Source: Drosophila pseudoobscura
Taxonomy: Eukaryota > Arthropoda > Insecta > Diptera > Drosophilidae
Direction: 5' to 3'
NCBI RefSeq assembly: GCF_009870125.1
Contig: NC_046680.1
Location: 23,393,501 to 23,457,500 of the forward strand
Length of the DNA stretch: 64,000 nt
This document shows positions 14,420-29,300 of the stretch, one piece after another. Within the stretch, counting starts at the first letter, position 1, and every line of letters starts with the position of its first letter. The position numbers and the translations under genes are program-made. The notes below the pieces were generated by a model. That model saw only the letters and a list, made by a program, of their open reading frames with translations, searched no databases and was not told where the DNA came from.

Positions 14420-17400
14420 TCTCTCCCTTTCCCTCTTTTAGTGGCTCTGTCTCTTTCCAATTAGTAAGCAGTTGGCCTGCAACTCATTTGCTGTTTACAC
14501 TGCCAAAGACAATTTATCTTGCCATAACTCGAAATTGTCGCGCCATTTTGCGCGGGACAGGAAACGGGAAATGTGAGGCGGGAGGCAACATTCAATGGAA
14601 ACATGCCGCAAGTTCATAAATTCACTGACGCAATCTTCTCAGTCCTCAGCTTTCAGCCCTTGCCCCACTCTTTGCGATGGCAACGCAGTTGTAAATTTGG
14701 TGGCGCGCATGTGATTTATAAAAATGTTGATTGGAATTTTCGAGCATTGCATACTGGCATGGTGGGGCATTTCAAGTGAATATCGATTGCACAGCTTTTG
14801 TGTCGCCCCCGATGAAGCACGACTTTTCATAATTTGTTATGCCTTTTAATGTGTGTTGCCGCATCCGGAGGAATCAGCAGCAGCAGGCGTAGACCAGCAG
14901 CTGAGTCCGTGCACTGCGGCGTATGAGTAATATTTGTTATTTATGCAAATGAAGTTTGTGGAAGTGCCCCCCTGGAGAATGGGCTTTAAATGGTTGAAAG
15001 TCGAAGTGGCAGGGGCAGCACTTAAAGACTTCCGTTCGTAGCATTTGTGTAGCTCAAACGTCCTGTCAAACACCGAAACATCAAAAGCCGAACAGCAATA
15101 AATTGCATAAGTGACAAAATGCATTTGCTGCAAACGCCGACAATCGACTTGCAACATAGGAATAAACAAGACCAGCAACAACTGACCACTTTAGGGCAGG
15201 GGAACTGCTTCTGTGTCTGAGGCAAACAGTTGGCAACTTTTTCTTGACTGCCTCCGCTGCAAGTTCTTGTTCCTGTGCCTTTTGAGGCACCGGCTAAGGC
15301 ACTGGCACTAGCCCTGGCTTGTTGCTTTGTTTTTTGCGCCTTTAGTTATGTGCTGCAGATGCACTAAAAAATGGCAAAGTAAACACGAAACGAAACTAAA
15401 CGAAACGAAAGTAAAGCAAAGAAAAGGGTTGCCCCCAGCCACCACCCACCAGTTCCGTATCCATCCCCATACCCATTACCCACCCACTGGCTCCTGCGAC
15501 TTTGCTACGAGCAACATGCGTCACGCAAATGGAGAAACTGCAACTCCTTGCTGCATGCGAAATTGGCGGCGTATCTGCAGCGTTAAGTGGGTCGTCGCCC
15601 AACAGGACAGCACTCCACTACACTCTACTACACTGCACTTCACTCCACTCGACTCCAGTACACTTCTCTCGTCCCAGCACCAGCCCCAGTCCCTGACACG
15701 ACACGACCTGAGGCACACAGCAGACCCAGTCAGGCGTTAAGGATACACGCAGCCAGTAAGAGAGGGTGAGGGGTGCACTGAAGGCCAACTTCCGGACTGA
15801 TGTTGTCCATTACCAAAAAAAAACTAGTCCCCGCTGAGCTGCTGCCCGCGCTGCTGCGCCGCCACCAAAGACTTGCCGCAACGATTTATCAAGCGAGACG
15901 CAGACGAAGGCAGCCAACAAATTGATTATGCTAATTACAGTCCCATCCGAAGGCTATATCCGACCTATCATTTGGTTTGTGCAGTACCAAAGGCTGTAGA
16001 TATAGATAACAGAGCTCTCCTGTTTGCTGGCAGGGTATGCCGCTATACTATTTTATAGAAAGACATCTATTAGGGACAGTTAAGTTAATGATTCTCATTA
16101 TGTAATGACAACTTAGAGGCGATACCCGGCTTTTGCAATAACTACAACTGCTACCGACTGCTCCTTCGGCCAAGATAGAAAACAAAGCGAAACCGAAAAT
16201 TGTGCAGAATATTCAATTTACATATAACCATGAAATTGGGAATCTTTATCGTGGCTGTTGCCGAATGTTGGATGGTGGGATGGTTGGCTGTTGGCTGTCA
16301 GAGAATGAGCTGACAGTTCAGCGAAGGCGACACCAGAACGGGTCCTGAACGGGTGAGAGTGGAGATGGGAATGGGCACGGGGACCGTCAATTGTTTACTT
16401 GCCAGAAGATGATGACAGCAGTTTTGTTTAATTTCAGTTTTAGTTTACCCATCGCTCTCCCTTTGCTTTCCTGTCCCGCCCACCCTTCACCCTCTGGCAA
16501 ATAAAACAATTTATACGCTGGTTGCAGGGACAGGATGGGACAGAGGGGCAGGCAGGCAGGAGCATGGGCAAATTAAAAATTTTTCCACAAATATAAAAAT
16601 CGACAAAAGTTTTTTTTCGCTGCCGCCGCTGCTGCTGCTCTGCTGCATGGCACCAAAAAATGTTGTCAACTTTTATTATAACTTTTTATTTGTTGGTGCC
16701 ACTCCCACCTACTGCTGTTGCCGGAGCTGTTGTCGTTGCTGTTGCAACTCTGACACTTAATTGATGGTGGCAAGCCGTGATTGGTTCCAGCGGGCGCTTA
16801 GCGGTGGGAGAGCGGGAGGTTGGGAGCGGGGCAGCTATCAAATGAAATTGGCGCGAAAATCGTTTTAGCAATTGCAGTTTTAGTCAGTTTTCCCCGCCAT
16901 TAAAGCAGTTAGCAGTCAGCAGCAGAAAAAGCACGAAAATTTTGGGGAATGCGCTTATGCTACTTTTCCTTTTATGTTTTTTATTGTAAACAAATCAAAA
17001 AACGAAGGAGAAAAAATATGGAATTACTCATACGCAGAGTGGGCCACTTGGAAGAGCCTCGCTCCCGAAGAGCAGAGCCGTAAATGAAGCCGGGCAATCG
17101 GAGCACCGGAGCACCTGGCGGCTCGTTGCCGTATCCGCTTTCCCTTTAAATGATGTTATCATGGGGCAGAATGTAATTAAGGACGATGGGCCTTCGGTGT
17201 GTCAATCAACGGCAAATAAAGCCAGGGAGAAGGCAGGCAGCCAGGCAGTAGGTAGGAAGGGGGTCAATCTCAATGTTTAAGCAGATAATAAAGTAGACAA
17301 GAGAAGCGAGAAGCCGAGTGTCAGCAGCAAAAGGAGGGTACACAAAGCTCGGAGCGACCTGCCGCACGCAGGAGCCGGAGCACAAGCACGGACATGGGGC

Positions 17401-20400
17401 ATGAGCAGGGTTATCATTCTTGCGACGACCCTCATACTGAGGTACATTTTGCATATTGCCTCTCCTCACAGACATGAACCGAGAGGGAGAGACAAGCAGA
17501 GAGGTAGGGAATGCACGAAATTGACTTTTGCCATACTGCAATGCATTTATATTTGCAGCTTCGGCTTTGGCTGCAGCTACTGCTTCCGCCTCAGCCTCAG
17601 ACTCCGATTCAGATCCAACTGCCGTTGCAATTGCCACGAACACGACGCAAGCCGACAAGTTGCAAGACAGCAGCCACGGCAGGAGGAGGGGCAAGTGAGA
17701 TGAGAGGCAGAGAAGAGAGGATGATAGTTGCCCGCTTCACGCACTCGAGTGTAACGTGATAATTTGTCTGACGTTACGTTGATGCCACCGCCACCGCCTC
17801 GTCTCCAAGGAGACTGAGATTTCCAGGCGAGGCCACGGCAGCGCAAGGCAGGGCAGGCTTGACTCGGCTCGGGTTGGCTTGTTTTGGTTTTCCCTTTGGT
17901 CCTTGGGTCCTCAAGGATGGTCGTTCATCCGTCGTGCTATTGGCTCCCATGCTGCCGTTCTCCTCCTGCCAGTGCTGGCTGCCACTCATCAATCTGTCAC
18001 CTGAGTAACAATTATAACTGCTGGCGTTTTAAGTGTGCGATTGCAAGGGAATCACCGACTGCCTGCCTTGACTGACTGTGGATATATCTGTGTGAAGGAT
18101 CATCTCTTAGTTGGATATTTGTGTGTTCGTTAACTGTGCCACACTTGACTTGCCACTTACTGTTTGCTTATGCGAAGGAGAGGACTGGCTGGGCCCTGAA
18201 ATCAATCAGCAGCCAGAACAAAAGTCAATCGCAATTGGAAAAAGCTGTGAAAACTTGCTCGAATCGAAAAATTGACTTTATCAAAAGTTTCCTAAAAGGA
18301 GCGAAAGCTCAGCAGAACGAAGGCTGAGGGAGGAATAGCTTGTACAACGAATGCTGGCTCTAAAAATGGTGTGTTAAAAATCGATGAAGTTGCTAGAATT
18401 CCATCGGATGTCGATTAAATCAGAAACCAGATAGAATCGACGAACTCTGTCTGAGGCGAGACATAGGAAGCCAACAACGAGTGGCATTAATCAATTGGTT
18501 TTATTGCGAGACTTGGGTCCAGGATGAGGCTGAGGATGAAGCTAAAACCGAAGCCAGGACGCGTTTTCGATCATAAATTATTAGCTGGAAGGGATCCGAG
18601 GAAGGGAGGCAGGATGTATGCTTCTGCTTTTGGTCCCAAGGATCATACACGAAACTCTGAGCCAGCGACAACCATGACGACAAATTCCCGCTGCCCAAAA
18701 ACCTAATTAAGCCAGGAGCCAGGATAGTCCAATCCATAGCAGCCTCAGCCTGGAAGTGAGAAGACGACAGGCCATCCATTCCCCCTGCCATGACTGTTCC
18801 TGTTACTGCTCCAGCTCCCGTCGTTGTTTGGGTTGGTGTTTGCATGGCGCCAACGCCGCTCAAGTGTTGCTTTCGTGGTTAATGCTTAAGTAATTACAAT
18901 GCCTGGCCAATTAACTATGCACAGGAGGGACCCAGAGCCAGCCCGGGGCCAGAGAGGGGCTGTGTGGGTTACTGGCCTAAAGGCTAAAGCTATTCCCATG
19001 ATTCTCCCCGATGCTGATGCCGATGCTGTGGCCAGCTAATAAAGCCTCCTCATATTAACAACAACAACGACAACCTCTGGACATGGGATGTTGCAGCAAC
19101 AATGGGAGGGCACAAGGCACAGAACGGAATGGAACAGAGAACACTGATGTGGCACAGCTTGCAGCTAATTATCACACTTGAACGTGCTTCCTGGCATACT
19201 CCGATTCAGACCCTAACAAATGAGCCACAAACAAAGCCAGTCCCAGTCACAGACCCAGCTTTTTATTGTGGATGGATTGTCCATCCACGGATTGTGGAAT
19301 GCCAACGGAGTTGCTCTGACCAACGAGGATGCCACAGGTTACAGGATATATCTGCTCTAGAGCGTATAGAGAGTATAGTATTCATTGCCTTCGATCTGTC
19401 GCCCAATTTGCCAAAGCGGTTTTTTATGGAAATTGATGTTATGAACCCGTCGACAGGCGACGGGGGACGGGCGACGTGGAGCCAAAGCCAGAGCCTGCAT
19501 CGATCTCGGCTGCCGCTTTTGATTGATTGACACTTGGCGTGAGCTTCATGCCGAAGCTCTCCGGCGTTCTCTTCCCTTCCCCAGGCTGCCCGACGAAGCT
19601 GCGGCCAAAGACTTGGCCGCAGACTTACTGACGCTACGAGTGTGGTGCCCATGATTATTTTTCATGCACAGCTATACCCTCTCGAGGGGCAGCCCTCCTC
19701 CACATGGAGACCTCCACTCATCCTGTACAGAGGACTGTCGTGTCCCTTCTCGTGGCATAAGCCCACAAAATTCTAAATACTAAACCAAATTGGAAAGGCA
19801 AACAGTTTGCGGGACCCATCATCGAAGTTTTTCCGCATATCCGCTTGCGCGGCCGCTGCCGCCTGCTTTCTACTGTTTGCCGTTTGCCCCGTTACTTGGT
19901 CAAGGGTATTCAGGTTTCGTCCTTCAGGCCCTAGCCCCGGTCTCGGTTCATTCTTTATGTTACCAAGAAATGTTTTTGTTTGTGCGCCCCACTCCACCCC
20001 TCAACCACATCACATAAGCCACTTAAGTTTTTGTGGAACACGCGCCTCGGCCACAATTTAGCGCCAAGTTTTTTTTCGGGGCGTCATCGATGCCAAGGCG
20101 TCTGCCAAACGCATTTACCAGAGGAGGGGAGTGATAGAGGGAAGGGCAACGCTGCATACTTTAAGGAAGTTCTAGCAAGACAGACATGGCCCATAAATTG
20201 TTGGGCGCTGCAAAAGCGGCTTAAACGAATTGCCGCAGCCCGCAACAACTTGGCTTGGACCGCGTTTCGGTGCCACTGCATCTTCCTACGCGGCACTGTC
20301 CAGCCCCATCCTCTCTTCATTTCCAGGCGCGCGCCACTTCAGTTGCTTCCACCACGATTGTGGCAAGTTTAAGTTGGTCTCGAGTTTAGCGCAATTTATA

Positions 20401-23311
20401 AATAGTTTGTTTAGTTTTAAAGTTTCTCCCCTGCCCTGTTCTGCCGTCTCCTGCTCTCCCTGCCCTCGTCCTACCCTTCTCTGCTGTCCGCTTAGGCATT
20501 ATCTGCCTTAAAGTTTTGGATACTTTGCCCATAATATATATATACTTTCAACCCTCCCTCCGGCAGTTCTGGGAAGACGAACAAAGGAATTTATTGGCAA
20601 ATTAGATTTGGCGCAGAAATGTACGCAATGAGGAAAGTAATTTATGGCTGAAGCCCAACCATCCTCTTATAAACTGTCTTTTGATAGTGTAAGTTCTGCA
20701 AAGTGGAATAATGATATGGGGGATAAAGTTCCTCCACTTCATCAAGGGATAATACCGGTTATACTGCCTGGTTACTACGAATCATGTGAATCTCAAAGAG
20801 AAACACCGACCGGGAACCGGGATAAATGCTGCAGAAATATCTGAAATAATTCTCCAGCGCCCAGCAGCTATGCGATTGTTAAATGTTCAATGAGGCATTT
20901 GGCATTCGACGCATTCCAGATGCTCTCCATCGTAGCTCACCCCACCACATCCCCCTCGCTGATAGTTCAATGCAGTGAGAGAGAGAGACAGAGAACGTTT
21001 GACAAATCTGACAACGCGACTAAGCGACGCCTTGCCCTGCGACTGCCACTGGGAAGTGGCATGCTTTTAGCATATTTTACATGCCAATCTCTGGGGCACT
21101 GCGTCTGCAGTCAGAGTCAGTACAGTGGTGGCTGGCGGGGCACGACTGGAAGTGGAAAGCGGGATGCGCCAGAATGGCAATGACTGCATTTATGCAAGTC
21201 GTAAGTAAAACTTTTCTCACGCAAAACGCAAATCGTAGAGTAAACACAGTCGAAAACTAAGTTTTTCCTTGCCGAAAAGAGAACTCCTGCAGGTCGGGGA
21301 AGTGGAAAAGTGAGGGAAGGGTGCACAGTGGAAGTGTAGTGGAAAATGGTGGAAAAGCGAAGCAAGGCTTTCGGGGTCTTTCTGGGTCTTGCGCTCAATT
21401 TGCGCATTTTTTGCGCGCAATTACTCAGCGAAGGCTTAAAGTGCAGCCACACCGCTGCTGCTGCTGCCACTGCCGTTGCTGTCTCTGTGCCTCGTGCCAT
21501 CCCTTGCCAAGTTACCCCTCCGCCCTCCTGCTGGATGGATGCGTACCAAGCAAAGAGCCAAGACGACAGGCAAGTGAGCCCCGGTTTTGGCACTGGCTTG
21601 GCTTCCTCGACCCCCACCCTGCGTGGCCATAAGCCGCCAGAAAGGTGCAAAAAGTAACTGCCTTAAGCGGCTTTCGACCTGCTCTTGTCCATGTCCCCGC
21701 ACCTCCGGACTCACCTGCATCATTTTTTATGCCCCGCCAAGCGACAACGTTGTTGACAGTTGTCACATGGCGTATGCGTAATTTTTGGCGCAGCGACAAA
21801 ACTTTGACAGAGACAAAGACCTGAATTTGCATTTCCATTAACTGCTTTTTAATTGCTAGCCTGCTCCCGGCCCTTGGCCACATAAATCTAGCCAGAAAAC
21901 TCACACACTCCTGCACACGCACACGCACGCACATGCGGCAAGCCACTTCTCTTCCACTTATTCGGGCATCCTTTGCCCGCCTCCGCCGGACACTCAACAG
22001 CTTGTCAAATCGACTTTTAATCTGCTGCATATGGCCAAGACCCAGCTGACCGACACTAATACCCACAGGCCCCTCCACATCCATCCCCAGATCCACCCAC
22101 ACGTCCTTCTGCTGTGACAAATGCGGCACGAGAGAGAGACAATGAGAAGAGAGAGAGAACGGCACGAAAAGCTGAGATGCGCATTTTTGCTTCCTTCTTT
22201 GCTTCAAAGGGAAGCTATGCTTTTTGGATGAAGGTTTTGTGATCTCTAGGGCTCAGGCAAGGAGCTCTGACTCAGTGTCCTGCATCCTTGCTGCAGTAGC
22301 AGGAGCGGAGTAAGAGATGCCTCAATACCCAATGCCTTTCCGGTCAATCAACCCGTGCATGTGTGATCAAAGCTGTTTCCTGAACATATCAATTGAAATT
22401 GGAATTGCCTTCCATTTGCACAAACGATCTATTCTGGGACATCCCTTTCATTTGCCAAGAGGCATCCTTTCTCTTCTTCAAGAGAGAGTGGAAAATTACA
22501 GGCGACACACGGCCCAAAGGATAGCTGCTCCTTCTGGTTAGCAAAATTTATGCGCTTGTTTATTGGGGATGGAGCAAGGACCAGGGCGCGGGACTATTCA
22601 TTTAACGTTTTATTTATTGCGCATTTCATTGCGGCCAACAGCATGTCAAGTACTGTTCGGTGTCCTTCGTCCTTTTTCTGGCTAATGGATTGCAGCACAC
22701 AAATCTTTAAAATTACCCGTGAAACTTTTAAATTAGCCAAACAGCAAAAATATGTATCGGCTGGCCCGGAACATGGGCAAAAATAGTCAGAGAACTGCCT
22801 GGGACTGCTTCCTGTGGTCCCCGCCTAGAAGCCGTCTCCGGCCCGTCCGGCTAATTTTTAGTTTGGATTTGATCAAAGGCCAAGTGCAGCCGTGCAGGCC
22901 GTGAGCAGTGCTGCTGCACATGTCGCTGGCCATTTCGTTGTACAAATTGTTTGTATTTAAAGTTTAAACACTAATTGAAGGCCAGACTTGAGCAGAGTTT
23001 GACTTGGCACGCCCCAGGACCTCCTACCTCTGCGGGAGAGCAGATAAACCCTTTGCAAAATAAATGCATAAACCACCATCGGTCGATCCAGACAGATCGG
23101 CTCAGACCCAATGGCTGACAGGCGACACAACTTTTGCAAGCCCCAAATCGCAAAATCCCAGGCATATAAAAACCGGAGAGGACCCGGGAGCGAGAGGACA
23201 CCACTGCGAATAAGTAACATAAGAGTCCTCGTACACACACATACATCTGAATGACCGGAACGTAGCGTAAATCGTAAAATTTTCCTGAATGCAATTCCCA
23301 TGCAAACCAAC

Positions 23312-23330
23312 AACACACACACACACACAC
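23312..23330. repeat. (CA)n microsatellite
   Basis: About nine CA dinucleotides in a row. Confidence 0.85.
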
Positions 23331-26300
23331 GCAAACCAGTGCCACAGTATGCATGTGTGTGTGGAAAAAGTCAAACTACAGCATTGCGGATGTTTCAGGA
23401 CATTCAACTGCACTTTGACCCATATTCCATTCCATTCTGCTGCAAATACGAGTAGCTCGCTGCAGCAGCAGCACAGAAGGAGCAGTAGCACGAGCAGGCG
23501 ATGCAGCAGCAGGTCCACACCACTCCCCTCTAGCCCCCTCCATTTCGATCAACCACAGCTGTGGAGCTATGGAGCTGTTGGCAGGCTCAAGCGGCGACTG
23601 CTGCACGTGCAGGCCATGGAAGGCGATTTAGGTTTGAGTTATGTCCCGCTGCAGCCGCATCAGAAGCACAGGAAAAAGGCACTCGCACCTTGGATGCCTC
23701 CAGAGGATGCCTCCTAATCCCAGCAATAAGTAAACGCCATGAGATTTGGAAAGATGAAGGGACGAGGGGGAGCACAGCCACCACATGGCCAAGGCTAGCT
23801 AAATACTTGGCTGACACTTTAACATCCAGTTACCTCTGGAGTGTCCCTAAAGTTTTGTAACATTTTTTGCTTGCTAAATATATCATTTGAAGGGTAAAAC
23901 GTTGGATTTATGGGTTAGCTGCTATAGGATATATTCAGATCCAACCAGATTCCTGTCATACGCATGGAAATAATCAAAATACTTCCAAAAATATATGTAT
24001 AAACTGGAATGAGCAGAGATCTGGCAATTAAAAGTGCTCACAGCATATCCCATGCACTCCGAGATGCTGCGGAATGGCCAAACTTGAAGCCAACGTGTCC
24101 TATCCCCTCCCAGCGGAGGACACTGCAGTTATTTTTGGGGCACTTTGCGAAACAAACACAGTCATATTTCATCAAACAAAAGGACGAAACGATAGCAATA
24201 ATATAAGAGCCAAAGGCCCGAGACACAGACCGGAAGAGATAAAGCATTGCTCATTGGCTCGCACGCAGGCGACAAACGATGAACAGACCTGGGTACCATT
24301 AGAGGTACATACATAGCATGTGGCATGCCTTCCCTGTGGCGACACAAACACACGCACATTACAATTCGGCAGACGGCGCAGTTGTCGAGCACATCCGCAA
24401 TGCAAGGTAATAAACCAAAAAAAATACGTCAACAAAGAGGCCAAAAACCCTCAGAGAGTTGCAGATCCACATACGTGACAGGTAAACGAGGTAATTTTAA
24501 TTATGGCCACATTGGAGTCGTGTACAATCGATGTCGATGTCTTCCTTGGTTCATCAGCATGCCGCCAGCGTGTGCTTCTGCGTCTGCGGAGTGCTGAGTA
24601 TGATGAGGTTGCCACCACCCACTACAGCTCCCGCCAGGGCCGTTATGGATGCGCGCCAAATTGGGATGGAAGGGCTACAGGACTGGATCTGTCTGTGTTT
24701 GCCTCTTAGCCAAATTACATAATTTAGCAGCGGCCTTTTTTTCGACTCAGTTTTCGGTTTTTCAGTTTTTTGGATTTTTTGTTTTTCAGCTGCCACTCGC
24801 CAAAATCAAAGCTGCAAAATTTAATGGTCTCCCGTGTAAGAGATTTCAAAAGGACGCACTGTCAGCGCGAGAGAAAGAAAATGCCACATGTGGGGGATAT
24901 TTTTAGGACTGGCCAGAAATGTACGGCTAGCCCCAAAGGGGGGTTTGCAATGCGCACAGTGGTAGGGCGTCACAGGGGGTTGAGAGTGATGGATGCATCC
25001 CACCCGGCAGGACGAGGGGGACGTCGAGGACTTCCCCATTTGGATTTTTTGCCACAGCTACATTACTATTGCTGATTTCATTAGAATCCATGTACCTCTG
25101 TTGTTGCTGGCGGTGCTTCAATGCTTTCGTGGTGTACCTTCTTTTTTTTTTTGTTCTGTCCTCTCCTCTTTTGGTGGTGCACCACTGCGTATACGTAATG
25201 TTGCATTTTTAGTGCCCATCGCAGTCATCGTCGCAGTCGTCGACGACGACGTTGTCTGCGGCTGCTGTTGTACATTTTTGGTGCAGTTTGGGAATTGGTT
25301 GCCCCATCCTGCCCTTGACTGCCCCGCCGTGCCACTGCATGTCTCCGTCTCCTTTCCCCTCTGACTGTTCTGTTTGCATTTTTGCGCATACCTTTGGCAT
25401 TTTGGCAAAGTCAAAGATCGCCCAGCCCCAACCCCCTTCTGACCATTTTCTTGTTGCGTTTCTTTTGCGGTAATAAAATGGAGCCACGGAGACAGGTTGG
25501 TCCTGCTCCTATTCATGGTCCTGGGCAAAATATGGGCCCAGCTCTCTCGCACATCGCATCGAAAGAGGTAATTTAATTTATGATGCAGTAAAATTGAAAA
25601 TCCTCACGGGCATAGCAGTGCCCAGTGTGGAGCGTAGAGACGGGCAATGGGTGGGCACTGGTACTCGTATCTTGTGCCTTTTTGGTGACATGCTGCTCGG
25701 CAGATTGTGGGACTGCAGAGGGGGATGCAGAGGGCAGGTGGCTGGACTGGTTGGCTAACTTAGAGGTGAGTGTAGATTTTGCATGACAACGCATGATGGA
25801 CACGGGGAGATAGGGTTTACACTGAGCGAAGAGAGGATTGGAAAGGGCAGAGCATACGAGACCTAGGAATGGAACCATGCGATATTGATTCTCTCAGTGT
25901 GGCTTTTGTCAACGCAGCAGTCCCCAAGGAGGCCATGCAGCAGGATCCATCAGCCATCAAACAGCAGCAGCAGCAGGAGCCGCTGAAGCAGCCACAACAG
26001 CAGGTGGGAATATAGCCTATCATTTTGCAGGATAGCCCAGAAACAGGGAAATAAAACCCACAAAAACTACGGAAAACTGATAACACAATGCCCACAGCAT
26101 CGCATCGGTTGCTCCTGTTCCTGCTTTTGGAGTTTTTTTTTTTTTGCTGCACCATCTTCCGCCATGTGGCAGTGCATCCATCTGTGGCTATGTGGCTCCG
26201 TGGGACTGTGGCTGTGGCCCTCATGGCTTTGCATATTAAATATGCAATGGAGGCACGCGCAGAGCTCAGCTCAACCACGACAAGGCCATAAAGTACCTGG

Positions 26301-29300
26301 GACTGCCACGGCAACGACACCGACAACACGACACACGCAGCAGCAGCAGAACCTGCAACAGCAACAACAATTGAGCCTATCGCAGGCGCCGTAAAAGAAT
26401 TACGGGCTGGCAACGGACACGACAGAGAACAGGACAGGCCAGGAGTTGAGGCTGAGGCTAGTGCTTGTCCTGGTCCTCGAACTGGAGGACTGCGCTGTAG
26501 ATATGACGTGAATCCAATCATTTTAACACAACAGATGGCGATGCGTGTGCCTCTTGAAAGTTGATGCACGAGTAAGCGCGTTAACTGGCGATGGGATGCT
26601 GGGAGGGGCTAGTGGCAGAGTGGAGCCCGGATGGACAGACAAGCATACGTTGGGCACATGGCTGTAACATGGAAGCTTATCACAGCAGTAAGGGCGCACT
26701 GGCCTCATAAGATGGTCCTGGCTTATGCTACTCGCAGTAGTGGCCTGCGGTCACTTGTGGCATGCCACCCCCCTCCTCCGCTCACTCTTTGTTTGCGCTG
26801 CGGTTGTTCGGTGCCGCCTTCCAATTGGAAATTTTGTCGCATTTACCAAAGTGCAACAGCAACGGCAGCTTGTGGCAAGAGAGCTCTTCTGCCTCTGCTC
26901 CTGCTGCTGCTCCTGCTGTTGCTGCAGATAAATCTCATGAAATAATTACACGTGTTACAGTAAATGCTGTTAAATTGCCGTGCCCCTTCTCCTGCTCCTG
27001 CCTCTTGCCTCCTGCCGCCCAGAAGAACTCCCGTTGCAGGCTGTGAAGGCGAGGCCCGTGCTTTGTAAATGCATTCATGAATGAGTGAAATCTCCTCTCC
27101 GTCCGTCGGATTGTGGACAGTTGACTGCATAAATGCCGAGGACAACCAACAGGATCTGTGAGTGTTTCAATTTACACACAAAGGGGATGGGACAGGGGCA
27201 GGGGTAGGTCAGTCGCAGAACTTATGCCCAATTGGGAAAATTATTTTGTGCCACTGCGGCAAAAAAAAGAGAAGCAGGGTACGAAAAAACAACACCAAAT
27301 AGTACTATATATGTATATGTAGAACAGCGTGTACAAATATGGTCTGAGGAGGGCAGTTCTGTGTTCATAATGGAGCAGTTCTTTCTCTGTTTTTAAATAT
27401 AAATTGAATATCAGCTGTGTGGCATGGCGCGGCAACTGCGGACAGGCAGGTGCTCATTAGCGGTCAGCGGCGAAAGTGCTGCTGCAAGAGTGCTGCTGCA
27501 GCCTACTTTTTGGGGCATTATGTCTGGCAAATGTTAATTGCAATTTAGACTGTAGCAATAATTTTATGCATATTTATTTCAGCTTCCTCCTGTATCGCAG
27601 AATGTTTGCAGTCAATGAATATGGGGTGGGGGGAGGATCCAGGGATTCCCACTCCAGTTTCCGATACCCCATCTTCCTTGCCCGGCCAAACGGCTTAATT
27701 TTTTTCGAGGTTTTGCGCAACCCCGCCGCATTGAAATAATCACATAAATCACGCAGCGCTGCAGAGTGAGAGGTAGGGGGGGATCCAAAAATCGAAATCT
27801 CGAATCGTGAGCGGGGCTGTAAAAGCATCGCCGGCGCCCATTATGACTCGCAGATAAAACCCTCCGCCAGATGCATAGAAATAAAAAGCGAGTGGCAGAA
27901 GCACTCACTGTCTGCTTTATTAAGCATAATGCGGCCATAAAGCCGTTCGAGCCAATCGAGCCAGTCGGTCCGGTCGGCGAAGAGGCAGGGCAGGATGCAG
28001 GGCTTCAGAGAGGTGGAGGTGAAGGAGATTGGCTGGCAGATTGGGGGGCAGATGAGTACTCTGTGCCCTGAGTACTTGCAGCAAAAGGATTACGCCAAGG
28101 TATGGACAGGCAGGCAGTCCATGATTGATGGGGCATTGCGGCTAATTCTTGGCGTTGCCTTTGTCTCGCCGCCTGCGGCGTCTCTCAATAAGCTGTAAAT
28201 CATGCTCATATCCCTGCCCCTGCCACAGCTCCTGCCTCTGTTGCGTGCCAAGTCATAAATACCCCCCAACTGCACGGCCTCCTCTGGGGAGACTCTTTCT
28301 AAAGCGGCATGCAGCTTTTTTAATTAAGGCACAAGGATAGCCGTAAAGAGAAAAAAGCGCAGCAAAAGGAGCAGCCATCCACGGGGCAACGATTCAACGA
28401 TTAGAAGATACCCTAACGGTGGCTACCAGAAGGCTAATCCTGACAGACTCTGCACTAAAGCTGTGCTATCCCGCTGGGGTACTGGAGGCACTATCAAATA
28501 TCAACTGCAGAACGTAAAGAGAAAGACAAATGCCAAGGCGCGAAATGTTTGACAAGTGCGTCGGACTGCGTCACCCCGCCGTCATCCATCAAAGAGAAAG
28601 CCCGGGGAATGTAGAATGTAGAATGGGGGGTAAATTGAAATGGCAGGCACTGCAATTATCGCGTCAGCTGCCTTCTGCCCCCCGCCCCCCGCCTTCTGCC
28701 CCCATCGGCTGGCCATTTCCCGCTAGATTAGGCCCGCTGACAATACAAAACTGAATTAGCACCACGGGGTCGCACTTTTATAGGACAATTCGAGTGCCCA
28801 TGGCCCATTATCCGTTCCATCGAGAGTCTGCCTGCCAGTCATGCATCATTCGAAGCTGCAGCCTGTAATTTTTGCAACATTTTTCGGGGCGAGAAACCGA
28901 ACTCCACCACACTCGAATAGACTCATCTTTTCGTCATGGAGCTAGATTTATTAACTTTTGGGGTCCGGGGTCTCTTCCTGGCAATATTGTAAATCATTTC
29001 CAAATTATTTAGTCGCTATCCATTCATACACATATATATATTCATATTTTTGGCGCCTTTACTCTGTTCCTTCGGAGCTCTGTTGCGCCGTGGCTCTGTG
29101 AAACGGGCCTCGAATGTGCCACGTGATTGCATTAAATTACAAGTCATTGTCTGTCCCTGCCCCTTCCCCTTCCCTGCCGCAAGTGCTCCCCGAGATAAGA
29201 AGCAGTGAAACAGGATGAACCCAAACGGAATTTTAATCCATTTGATGACCCACTAATTCAGTACACCCTTCCATTGAACCAGCTGACATATGTCGTTTTC

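Noticed and set aside
15600-15665. CACTA/CACTC-rich run, possible transposon end
   Set aside because: A degenerate pentamer repeat without a terminal inverted repeat partner.
21512-22207. 231-codon minus-strand frame
   Set aside because: Overlaps other long frames on both strands and shows no recognisable motif; composition like the surrounding non-coding DNA.
25817-26569. 250-codon minus-strand frame
   Set aside because: Rich in Cys, Ala, Gly and Leu from CAG/CTG-type repeats; no domain, no splice context.
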